A stretch of 64,000 bases of DNA, taken from Immersiella caudata. Its lineage: Eukaryota; Ascomycota; Sordariomycetes; Sordariales; Lasiosphaeriaceae. Below, one piece after another: positions 33,708 to 44,345 of the stretch. The notes beneath the pieces were generated by a model, which was not told the origin of the DNA, ran no database searches, and saw nothing but the letters and a program-made list of their open reading frames with translations. Location: contig JAULSU010000002.1 of the NCBI GenBank assembly GCA_030512335.1, positions 6,324,001 through 6,388,000 on the forward strand. Direction: 5' to 3'. Each line of letters starts with the position of its first letter. The stretch's first letter is position 1. The translations under genes were made by a program, and so were the position numbers.

Positions 33708-35514
33708 TTAAATCCGCAAGACATCCAACTCGGAGATGCTTCGTTGCTTCTTGTGCAGGCTGTCGGTGAAGCTGTTGGGCGCCTTGCGCTTTTGCTGCGG
33801 GCTGCCCGTGGAGGAAACGAAGCCGTGGATCGTCTGGGCTCTTCTGGCGCGCCGCGCGGGCGTGATAGGCGCCGCCACTGCGTCCAGGCTGCCTGTCTTG
33901 ATGCCGCGGAGAGTCCCGTAGTGGTATGGAGCACCAAAGGCGAGGGCTTCTGAGCTCGTCTTCTCGCTGTAGATGAGCTGCTGGGTGATCTGGTTCTGTC
34001 GGAAGGCGCCGACGATGTTGGAGTTGTTGTTGAAGTGCATCAACAACGGATGCGGCTCTGCAATGGACGAGTCGGTGGCAGCACTTGCGGCGCTGGCAGC
34101 CGTCCGGGGCCGGGTCGGACTTGAAGCGATGTCGCCATACTCCATGCCTGATTCTTCTTCCTCCTCGTCCGAAGAGTCGTGGTGGAAGGTGATGAAGTCT
34201 TCGAGCTTCAGCTTGCTTTCCTCGTCATCCTGCTCGGGCACCTGGAATTCGGAGTCGCTGCTGTCCAGTCCCATAGGTGGATCAGAGGTCAGGGGAAAGA
34301 AGGCCTCGGCAGGACCAAATGGCTGCGTGTTCATGAGATCACCAAAGGTGTTGGAAGAAAGCATGGCGCCCATCATCACGTAGCCCGGGTTGCTGAGGAT
34401 TGGCGAGCAGTTCAAGTCCTGGCCCGAGAAGTCAATGTTAAAGGACTCAGGCGACAGGTCGAGACGGCTGAGGCGTTGGGGCGTGAAGATCATCATCTTG
34501 CGGGTGGTGGGGTTGACCACGGCAATGGGCTTCCTCTCCGACTTGTCGAGGTTGAAGCGACCAACGCGGGGCTTGCCGCGCCGGAAGGGGGTTGGCTTCT
34601 CCGTGTCGGAATCAGAGGAGGGCTCGACACGAGAGACACGCCGCATCTGCTTTCGCCGAATGGGCGGCTCGGGCACGTCTTCTTCCGTGGTGTCGCCATC
34701 CGCTTCAGAGCATTAGCACGCCTCATGGCAACAGTCCCAAGTCGAACTCACTCTCGTATCCGTCGAGCTCCTGCGCTTCAGCAGGAGGGGTGGGGGTTGA
34801 AGCCACCGTTGTCATACTACTCGGCATCGGGGTGGCAACGGGGGTGCAATCCGAGTCTTCGACCAACCCGTCGCCGGAAACATGCACCAAATCCTGGGAG
34901 CTGTGAAAGTCCCAAAACGAACCGGAATGGGACGAGTCCTCATCATTCTCGATCTCACGGCGGAAGGCTGGGTCGAGAGCGTTCTGGTCGACAAAGATGT
35001 CGGGGAAGAAGCCTTGGTGGTCCTCGGAAGTCTCGCTCGTGGTCGAATCACTATCGCTGTCGGGAACGCCGGTGAAGCGGACATGGCGTTCGACGCTGGC
35101 CATCTCCTGCTCGAGGAGGTACTGAGAAAGCTGCTCCGAGGCAGAGCTTTCATGATCGGTGGGGAAGCCTTCCCAGCTGGCGTTCTCATCCAGTGCATCT
35201 TCATCCTCAACTTCGTCGTCGTCATCGTCATCATCTTCGTCGGCTTCTTCGTCGGCATCTTCGTCAGATTCTAGCGGCCGAGGGGTCTCGTGCGATCGCC
35301 TGCGCGTTGCACTGATAATGTGCTCCTCCTCGGCCGCAAAGACATGTTCCTCGTCGTCCTCGTCAGAATCGCTGACGTCCTCAACGCCCGAGTAGCCGTG
35401 CTCATCGTCATCGTCGGACAGGTTGAGGGAGGAGGAATTGGTGGTGTCGGAGCCCCGCCGCTTGGCGGCTTTCACCGGCGTGTGCGGGTATTTTTGCCGA
35501 ATGTTTCGGGACAT
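33708..35514 (-). CDS. Acidic, probably nuclear protein of unknown function
   Basis: Two exons, 35514-34752 and 34702-33708, with a 49-bp intron (GTGAGT, TGCTAAT branch, GAAG acceptor), 585 residues. The start MSRNIRQKYPHTPVKAAKRRG is basic. Next come long Asp/Glu/Ser runs (LNLSDDDDEHGYS, DADEEADEDDDDDDDEVEDE) and a central basic segment (FRRGKPRVGRFNLDKSERK) with VVNPTTRKMMIFTPQRLSR. A second acidic patch (HHDSSDEEEEESG) and a basic C-terminus (TPARRARRAQ, SPQQKRKAP) follow. It has no membrane helix or enzyme motif. The mix of acidic tracts and basic nuclear-localisation-like clusters suggests a chromatin or transcription factor. I recognise no named domain. Confidence 0.75.
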
Positions 35515-37814
35515 ATTGTGGATATGCAGGGGTAAAATTTGGGTGGTAGCGATGCTGCTACTTGGATGATGCGGCAAACGGCGGTGAGGAAACCGTTTGG
35601 AGCTGCAGTCGAGTCGACTGTTGGGAAAAACACCCAAATACCTGCAATCAAGCGTGGGGGGTTAGTATAGAGAGGATCGTGTGGGCGAGGTCGAGTGCAG
35701 GACCCGACCAGAGAAGATCGTGAGGGGTCAGGCCCGGCGGGGGGGTCCTGACAGTAGGAGACGGTCGGAGCAAGTGCGGTCGCGGGCCTTTGGACATGGG
35801 GCCAAGAGTATATCTGTTGATTTCAGCGGCAGACTCTCTTCTCAGAGAATGTCGAGACTCGGACCCGGGGGTGGGCGAGGCTCGAGAGGTGAAAGCCTGG
35901 TAAACTTCGTCGAGGGAATTGGCGGTTTGAACGATCTCGTTGAGGCTGCTGGACTGCGGGCGCGCCGGGAGGACCGCGCACGCCCGCAGTGGGCGCTTAG
36001 AGCTCAACGATGGCCGAAGGCATCTTGAAAATTCTCGACGAAGTTTGATCAATTTGATACTGAATCTCTGGATTGGTAGGGCGACTTCGTTGTCTTGGTG
36101 GGTTGGGTTGGGTTTGGCGAGGAAGGAGGGAAGAGCGAGCACGAGCGGAGCTGTCATGGTTTTTGACCAAACTTTTTCTCGCAGGTGGGGGGGCTCGGCT
36201 GGGATTCGCCCACCAGCGCCAATTGCGGGTCTCGATCGTGGGGCAGCTGCGGAGACCCTGCGGGCCCCTGGTTCTGGCAGGCGCGGCAGCTGGCAGGGAC
36301 GGCGATCGCACGCCACGCCTCCAGCAGAGGCTCTAGCACTCGGGCCACACTGACGGGATGGACCTCTTGTGAGACGACGCTTTTCCCGATGCAGGCGCCG
36401 GGACGGTCCCGTCACCGCTCTTTTGTCGAACGCTCGCTAGGCTGGTCGACGTTGGAACCGCGCCGTGCCGTCCGCACAGAAGGGCTCCAATGCATGGGAG
36501 AGACAATTATTGCTTCACCTGGTCTTTGCCCTTTTCTGCCGCCGCCGAGCACGCGAGTGTCGCTATGGCCCCTGCCCGCGCCGTTCGTTGCTTGTCTCGG
36601 CAGGGAGTTTGAGGCTCCGCGATTCCCTCTCCGCATCCTCTTTTTTCGTCGTGCGAGGGCTGGCAGGGGTTGTCTTGGCACGCGCGGCACCCTCGCGCGG
36701 GGCCTCTAATGCACCACACCTGCAAAAGGCAGATGATGTCGTTTACGTGTTGATCTCGACTGGAGTCGTTGGGGACACTTTTCCCACCTGCTCCACAGCT
36801 TTGTAGATTCACCGCCACCTTCTCCCGCTCATATGCTCCACGTATTTCGGCTCCTCGACGTCGGACTCGGAGGATGCTCCTGACCCCCACCGCCAGCTGG
36901 CAGCTTGCCGAGAGACTTTGGTGGCTTCCAGATCTCGCCTGCAGCCTTCAGGTTCTCTCCTCTGGCATCAGTTCATACGTTTTGCTAGGTTCAACATTGA
37001 CCTCATGTTACGCTGCATCGATCGAAATGAGGGGAGTCAGACGGCGTTGCAATGACTGCATGCGCCATGCACGTCGAAGCGAGACACTTGATCGCTGGCT
37101 GGTCGTGACTCAATTCGTCAGAGGCGTGGAATTCTGAGGGCTCCCGTGCCATTGGGTTAATTCGAAGTGGGCTGATTAACTGCCACCCTTCGAAATGCCA
37201 GAGCACCAGAGCACTAATGATGCCGGCGTCCGCAAGAGGGGTATAGGCGAGGGGTTCCCAAAGATTGGGCTGCCTAGCGGTACGGGCTGGTTCTCCGCTC
37301 AGCGCTCCAGGCGCCAGGTCATTTTCTCCGAAAAATGAGCATCGGGATGGGCGTCACGCAACGCATTTTGTGAGGGCCATATTCCCGCCTGACCCGCTGC
37401 ATGAACAACAGACAACATCACACCAGAGGAGCCGGTGGGTAACTTGACGTTTCTTGCCACTCCGGTGGATATGAGAAGAACTTTCTCGGCGCCAGCAAGC
37501 GGACACGAAAGTCAATTCAATTTGTCGGGACTTCCGTGGGACAGTTGGGATGATGGGAATCGGTGGAGTGACTGGTCCGTGCATGCCTCTTATCTTATCG
37601 GCTAGCGCACGGTGGTTGGGCGCCGGCTGGCGGTGGATGGTTGCCAGGGGAACTCGGCAACGGTGATTGCTCCTGTAAACATTTTTCTGGGGTCCACTTC
37701 AACCCAACCGCCCGGTGACGCGCAGTTCAGCACCCGTTGCGCAGCATCCCTCAACACCAAAGTCCAATCCCATCGTTGACGACGCCGATCCTCTGTTTGG
37801 GCATTCGCCGCGCG
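35515..37814. other. Divergent intergenic region
   Basis: About 2.3 kb between the acidic-protein gene (leftward) and the kinesin gene (rightward). Open frames here are compositional. A TTGATTGCAG/GTATTT junction near 35640 on the minus strand could be the acceptor of a 5' UTR intron. I see no other gene. Confidence 0.4.
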
Positions 37815-40555
37815 ATGGATCGCGACTCTGTCATGGCTTCTCAAAAGTCGCACAATCTCTTTCAAGTCTACCTCCGACTCCGCCCTGCCCAGGGAACACA
37901 AGGAGAGCGGTTTCTTGCCGTTGAGGAGCCCGAAGCCCACGATTTTCCACCCAAGCACATTACCCTCAACCCACCAAATGATCGCCGGCGCGCCGTCGAA
38001 AAGTTCGCCTTCACCCAGGTCTTCGAAGAGGACGCCAGCCAACTCGACGTGTTCCACTGCACTAATGTCGCCGGCCTCGTCGAAGGCGTCCTGGCGCCCC
38101 ACGGCGGCGACGGCACCGATGCGCTGCTGGCGACGCTGGGCGTGACAGGGTCCGGAAAAGTTCGCATTCCCGCAGAGTGCCCACAGCAGCCGGAGATTGC
38201 TAACCACACATACGAGACAGACGCACACAATCCTCGGCTCTCGATCCCAGCGCGGGCTGACACAGCTTGCACTCGACGTTATCTTCCGATCACTCGGCCG
38301 AAATATCCTCAACTGCACCTCGGACCCGACCCTCGAGTACTCGATCAGCGCATCCGATGCCTCCGAGGCCACCATTTTCACGGCCGCATCCTTCCTCGAC
38401 AGCGTTTACGCCGATCCAGCCGCACCGCTGCGGTCCAGCACAAGAGCCCCAACACCCATGCTTGTACGGTCTTCCACTTCCTTTTCTTAGTACGGTGTGG
38501 GAGAGGAGGACGATGTATTCTCAATGCCGGGGGCCTTCCCGCGCAGTCGTAGGCTGGCCAGCCCGAAGAGTGTTCGTGCTGTCAGCCGAGAGGACTCTGT
38601 TGCGCCCGACACTCCCCCACTGTGGGATCTGCGCGAACAAAGCAGCCGCGCCGCTCCCCCCCAGGGCAGCGCCCCTCTTGTTCATTCCCGAATACAGCGC
38701 TTGCAAGGGCAGAAGTCTCCCGCCAAGCATTTCATGACCTCAACTGCTTCAATCCGCAAGAAAGCAACCGCTAAACAAGATTCACTGCAGGGCGAGTCCG
38801 TAGGTCCAACACCGACCCCTTCACGCCGGCTGCACCGACCGTCCGCTTTTCCACAACAGCCCGACGTCAGCTCCCTATCCGTCTCGTCAGACCCATCCGC
38901 CGAATACGCCGTCGTCATCTCGATGTACGAGGTCTACAACGATCGCATCTTCGATCTCCTCACCCCGCCCATCAAGTCTGTCGCAACAAAGGAATATCGA
39001 CGCCGGCCCCTGCTATTCAAGTCTACCGAAGCTTCTCCGGACCGAAAGCTTGTTGCGGGGCTGCGAAAAGTGGTGTGCGGCACGCTGAACCAGGCCCTGA
39101 TGGTTTTGGAGGCTGGTCTACACGAGAGGAGGGTCGCTGGCACGGGCAGCAACAGCGTCAGCTCGCGCAGCCACGGCTTCTTCTGCGTCGAGGTCAAGAA
39201 AAGGCCGAAGAACGGACGGCGCAACGGCTACGAGGCCCCGTGGGGCGGTAGCGCACTCACCATCGTCGACCTGGCGGGAAGCGAGCGGGCGAGAGACGCA
39301 AAGACGGCGGGTGCCACGCTTGCAGAGGCCGGAAAGATCAACGAGAGCTTGATGTACCTCGGACAGTGTCTGCAGATGCAGAGCGACGCCGTCAACAAGG
39401 ACAAGGTGAGACAGAACACGAGGTCGCGCTTGGACCGCAGCTAACTTGCAGCAGCCCAACTTGGTCCCTTTTCGTCAGTGCAAGCTGACCGAGCTTCTCT
39501 TCTCCAACTCTTTCCCATCAGCATCGGCCTACTCGGCTGCCAGGCACCGCAACCCGCAGAAGGCAGTCATGATCGTAGCGGCCGACCCGCATGGGGACTT
39601 CAACGCGACGTCGCAGATTCTACGCTACAGCGCCCTCGCCCGAGAGGTGACGGTACCCCGTATCCCAAGCATCACCCAGACCATCCTCACGGCGCCTGTC
39701 ACATCACCGACGCTGTCATATGCGAGTCCAGTCGGGTCTCCGCCGCTCCATAGCCGGCCGTTCTCTCCTCCAGGGATGTCGTCAAACTGCACGCAGCTGT
39801 CGCCCAATCTCGAGCGGACCTTCTCACCCGGCAGCCCGGGCAGCGACGTTCACCGCACGACGATGGAAGTTGCTGCACTGGAGATCGCCCGTCTGTCGGA
39901 GGAGCTTGACTACCTTCGCCAAGCCCTTGACACCGAGCGTTCGGCCCGGCAGGAAGCTGAAGCTCACCTCCTGTCGATGGAGGACCGGATGCTGGAGTTG
40001 GAACAGGCTATCCGCGAAGACTGTGTGATCGAGTTTGAGAGGCGGCTCGAGATTGAGATGGCCCGCTGGCGTGCCAACATGCAGGTGGAAATGGAGCGTG
40101 GAGAAGAGCATTGGGGTCGCAAGATTGAGGTGTTTGAGCGAACCATGGGCGGAGCAGCCAACGGGACCGGCGACGAGATGGATGATGAGGGGTGCGAGAA
40201 CAAGGAGAATGTTTTGATGGAGGACATCAACGAGGAGAATGAGCGGCTAAGGCGTGACAACGAAATTCTGCGACGAGAGCTTGCATGCATGAGCCCCACG
40301 AAGCGGATTCCGCTGCAAGAGCGTGGTAGCGACGCGTCGCTTGCGAAGAGCAGTCATCCTGGCAGCCCGAGGGTAGGCCGTAGCAAGGCCAATGCCATAG
40401 CGGACGAGGGGAATCTGCGACGGAAGCTGGAGAACCTCCGGGTCAGCGATGAGGGCGTCCTGCGACCTTCATCGGGGAGCACTAGCCCCAAGAAGATGCG
40501 GAAGCTGACGACGAAGCGGTGGGATACGAATGCGGACGATGATGATCTGTTTTAA
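37815..40555 (+). CDS. Kinesin, kinesin-6-like architecture
   Basis: Motor protein of roughly 850-870 residues. Exon 1 37815-38159; intron 38160-38220 (GTTCGC, GCTAAC, ACAG); coding resumes at 38221; intron 39406-39451; last exon 39452-40555. Motor motifs: P-loop GVTGSGK-THTILG across the first intron, NSVSSRSHGFF (switch I), VDLAGSERARDA (switch II), INESLMYLGQC and PFRQCKLTELLFSN. About 150 low-complexity residues separate ...FRSLGRNILN from YAVVISMYEVYNDRIFDLL; kinesin-6 motors (MKLP/KIF20, yeast Klp9) have an insert at this site. A coiled coil (about EVAALEIARLSEELDYLRQA onward) and a basic tail ending DDDDLF follow. Near 38464-38490 there is an in-frame TAG that needs an intron. The likely role is in spindle or cytokinesis, by family. 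Confidence 0.85.
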
Positions 40556-40708
40556 GTCACTGAACGGCGTTCAGGTCTTGTTGGAACTTACCCCAGTTTA
40601 CTGTTTGTCGTTTATCAGGATACCACAGCCTGTGTCATTGACCAGGCTGTTTGAGACTGGATTATACCCTCTTGTCATATACACAATGATAGACTCTGTG
40701 TTTGTGCC

Positions 40709-43700
40709 TCAGTCCTCGCCTATGCCCACGACGTCTCTGATACGATCATGGCGCGCCTCGCTCCATTCCACAATATCCCTTCGATGCCTCTCCCTCACCC
40801 ATCCCAGCCTCCCCTTGTGTCTCAGTGTCAAACACGTCTGCAACTCCCCCACAGTACTGGGCGTACATCCACAGGGCCATCCCGAAAACTCCCTTCGCCA
40901 CGCCACCCACTCACCCACGCGTTCTGGATCTTCCATCTCGCCCATTCGCCCAAAGCATATACTCACTCTAATCACATGCCTGAGCCCTAGCGAGCCTCTC
41001 TCCCCCATCCTCACTTCTGCCAGCGGGAGCAAGTCCATCTTGGGAATACGAGCCCCCTTTAGTCCCGGGCCGCCGTTTTGCTCTATACAGCTAACTTGAC
41101 AGTTCGGGTTAGAAGTGCAATTACACACCCTATAATTGACATTTGTTTCGGGGTCAAGAGTTATGGCGATGATGGAGGGAGTGCTCGTGTTTTTTTGGGG
41201 GTCATGACGTCGAGTGAAGAGGATGAGAAGGGGTGGAGTCGGGCGGGTGTGGAGGGTTCCGGTGGGGGCGGTGGTGGCGCGGCTGGAGAGGGTGACGGTG
41301 CGTTTGGAGATGCAAGAGGCTGTAGAGAGGATAGAAGCGGCGGTGTTAGTGTTAGTGGTGGTGGTTGGCGCGATGGAGGGACGGCAGGGAGGTGGAGGGG
41401 GGGTTGAGGTGAAAGAGGTTGAGTTAGGGGCAGGGTAGAAGGTCCTTTCTTGTTCATCAAAGTCGAGGGGGTCTTCTCGTAAGGGTGGTAAGGGGCCTCG
41501 CGGGCTGATTGGGGGTGAGTAGCCTGAGGAGTATGAGCCGCGTCGGGGGATTGTCGTGGATGGGGATGGGGGTTGTTGGGTATGGCTGCTGCATGAGCTT
41601 GACGACTGTGATGAGCTCCGGTTTGGAATGTTTGGTCTGTGTCTATTGCTCGGTCTGGAGTGGCCAAGCTGAGCATCAATGAAGGCTTGGTTTCGGGGGG
41701 TGGGGCTCAGGGGGGACTCGGCAGATCCCCCTGAAGTGCTCGAAGAGGCTCTCCGTTGTGCGGTGTATCCTTTTCCCACTGGTGACGGGGCGATCTGGGT
41801 GCCCGGGTCGTTTCTGTTGCTCATTCGAGAGTCGCTGCGGGACATGTTGCCGACGGTGGATGGTGTCATGGGCGGGGGCCTGGCTGAAGCAGAGGAATAT
41901 TGGCTTTGGGGGGTGTTATTTGTCGCTCCGGCATGACCCATTTGTGCATTCGCGTAGCCATTGGTTTGTGGTGCTCCCCAAGTTGAACTTGACGAGTCCC
42001 TTCGCTGCCCCGCTGACATCTGGGTGTGTCCGACTTGGGCATTCGCGAAGACGTTGAGTTGGGTGTCTGAGTTGTTACTCTGGCTTGTCGAACGACCAGA
42101 GGTACTGCCCCCCCGACTATAACCGGATTCAGATGATCCTTCACTGATGACCTGTTCTCCGTCTATTGGCATCGGTCGCCAGAGCTGCACTGTAGCGTCT
42201 TCAATGATCTTCCGCCCGTCGCCCATGACAGAAATAACTCTCAGTTGATGCCTTCACAGTGTTGGTCACCGGTGCTTTAATGGGGTAGTGATAATCTTAC
42301 CTCATGTAGTTGTCTACAACCTTGTATCCCGTCAGGGCCTGTTGAAACCGACAGAGTTCGCCCCTTTCACGAAATACAAGCCGATAAGTCTGTCCTCGTC
42401 CGTTGTTGAGAAGCAACACTAGCGGCTGGATGTCCTCGCCCGGGGCTGCGTAATGCGGTACCAAGCTGGCCTCGCGTATGTCAAAATCGACGGCAATCGT
42501 TTGTGAAGCCGGTTGCCCCTGATCGCCAGCAGTGATGACAAGCCGAAAGGATAGCCTATTGCTATCACGACCCCGGGAGAGGGCTATCTTCTGCCATCGT
42601 CCGTCGACTTCGGTAGCCAGCTCCATTTCGACGAGGAAGTCCATTGGCGTGGATGAATCGACGCAGTCAATATATGGAGGAGGGCCCTCCGTAGGCCAAA
42701 TGGGCGGGAGTGCTATATCTGGACGAGAGATATCAGGAATGATCATCTCTTCGTGAAGTTGAAGACACTGGGTTGACAATTTCCGTTGCAAGTCGCGGAT
42801 GTAGCTCGGCCAGTGCGAAAGTTGGGAGCTGTTGTGATACTCTTCTGATTCAAGCATCTTTGTCATCAAGAACTGGCATGCTAATAAGTTGAGGTACTGG
42901 TCCTCGGGAGGTTCCCTGTTGAGATCATCGGGTTGGAAACGTTTTGTTGAACCCTCCAGGCAGCAAACGAAGGCGTCAGCAATATCGCGAAGAGGAGGCG
43001 CCAAGAAGTTAGCGTTTGGGTGTCTTGGATGACTCCAATAGAGATTTTCAAGACCAGCTTCGATCGCTTCTGGGATGTGCACACCATATATTTGGTCTTC
43101 ATCTGGTCCTTCAGGGACTGGGAGTAGGGCCGGGTCAAAGGCATGCATCAGAGCTTGAAGGTTGGCGCGAATCGTCTGGATGTCATCGTGGATGTGGTTC
43201 ATGCTTATCTGAATGGCGTCGAGCCTCCGCGAGAGAGAATTGTGAATGCGCAACGTGAGGTCGATCCTAAAGGGCTGTAGCACATGGCCGATTATGGAGT
43301 TGTGAAGCAAGATGCGCTGCCGTAGTGAGTCGACTCGAGGCTGGACGAACACGCTCCAGCGGAGGTTTCTTCCCGCCCCTGTTGTCACATTATAACTTTC
43401 GTTTTCCCGAAGAAGTCGCTCGCAGTCGCGCAATGTCGCGGAATAGTCGCCAATAATCTCAGCCAGAGAGACGGGGTCCCAGCCCAGAGTGACGGGTGCT
43501 TCTCCGAAGTTTGTGAACTGGCTTCTGGCATGGTTGATGACGTTTTCGAGCTGTCTTAGGGATGTTGCAAGATGTCTGACGTCCTGGCCGAATCCTATGT
43601 ACTCGAGATCTGATCTTGTTAGGCATCTGTACCTGGGTAGGCGGATCCTAAATGGGGGCGAAGATCGGTTTGGGGGCCTTTACCTGCATCGAAGTCTCCA

Positions 43701-43780
43701 GACCAGCCAATCTCGTAGATTCTCCAAGCAAGCTCAGCGAATCTGATAATCTCCCCAAGCTGAGGTATCGATTCTGCCAT
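40709..43780 (-). CDS. Large fungal protein of unknown function with Gln/Ser-rich repeats
   Basis: Three exons: 43780-43684, 43609-42301 and 42239-40709, with introns of 74 and 61 bp, totalling 978 residues. The N-terminus (MAESIPQLGEIIRFAELAW...SGDFDADLEYIGFGQDVRHL) is a helical domain that I associate with a widespread set of ascomycete hypothetical proteins. A second conserved block in exon 2 (TPMDFLVEMELATEVDGRW, ALSRGRDSNRLSFRLVI) looks like a beta-sandwich. After exon 3 begins there is a long Ser/Pro/Gln-rich disordered region with three copies of an A(N/D)AQxGH motif, then a C-terminal part with the cysteine cluster CNCTSNPNCQVSC and HVIRVSICFGRMGEM. I do not recognise a named domain. 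It converges on the kinesin gene, 153 bp between stops. Confidence 0.7.
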
Positions 43781-44345
43781 GATGGAAAGTTTTCACAACT
43801 CAGAAATGTCTTGCATGGTGTTACGTGATCTCGGTGACAAGAAAAGAAGCTCGGGGAACAGAGATCGACGGGCAGCCCTGGGTTATTCTGAGGAGCTGAG
43901 CCAAGGCAGTCAACCGGCTCTCTTATCACATCTGTGTGTGATAGCAACCCAACTTGAAGTGGCTGTGGCTGTGGCAGCCCCGGCAGGCACTCCGGATCTT
44001 GGCACGCCCGGTTCCAGTGAGGAAAATGCCTCGATTGTCAGTCACGCCTCCGTGCAACGCGGGATGAGCTGGACTGAGTCGGGTATTGGATGCCGATGAT
44101 GTGGCCTTCCAGTGGTTGATGATCCCTGATTGGAGGATGGCCAGCCAAGAATGCATGCACCAGATAGCGCTGTTCTGAAGCGGGGTTGGAACAGCTCTTG
44201 TGTGCTTCCAGACCATGCACGCCAACACTCTGACAGCCTTGTGCAAATCTGGGATTAATAAATGGGGAACTCAGTAAACTGTTCTCTCATGACAGGACAA
44301 GCCCTCTGCGATTTCTGTCAGACTTCCATCTTATTTCGGTCCATC

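Noticed and set aside
35648..36415. 255-codon minus-strand open frame upstream of the acidic-protein gene
   Set aside because: Low-complexity Arg/Pro/Ser sequence in GC-rich DNA with no domain; more likely promoter and leader.
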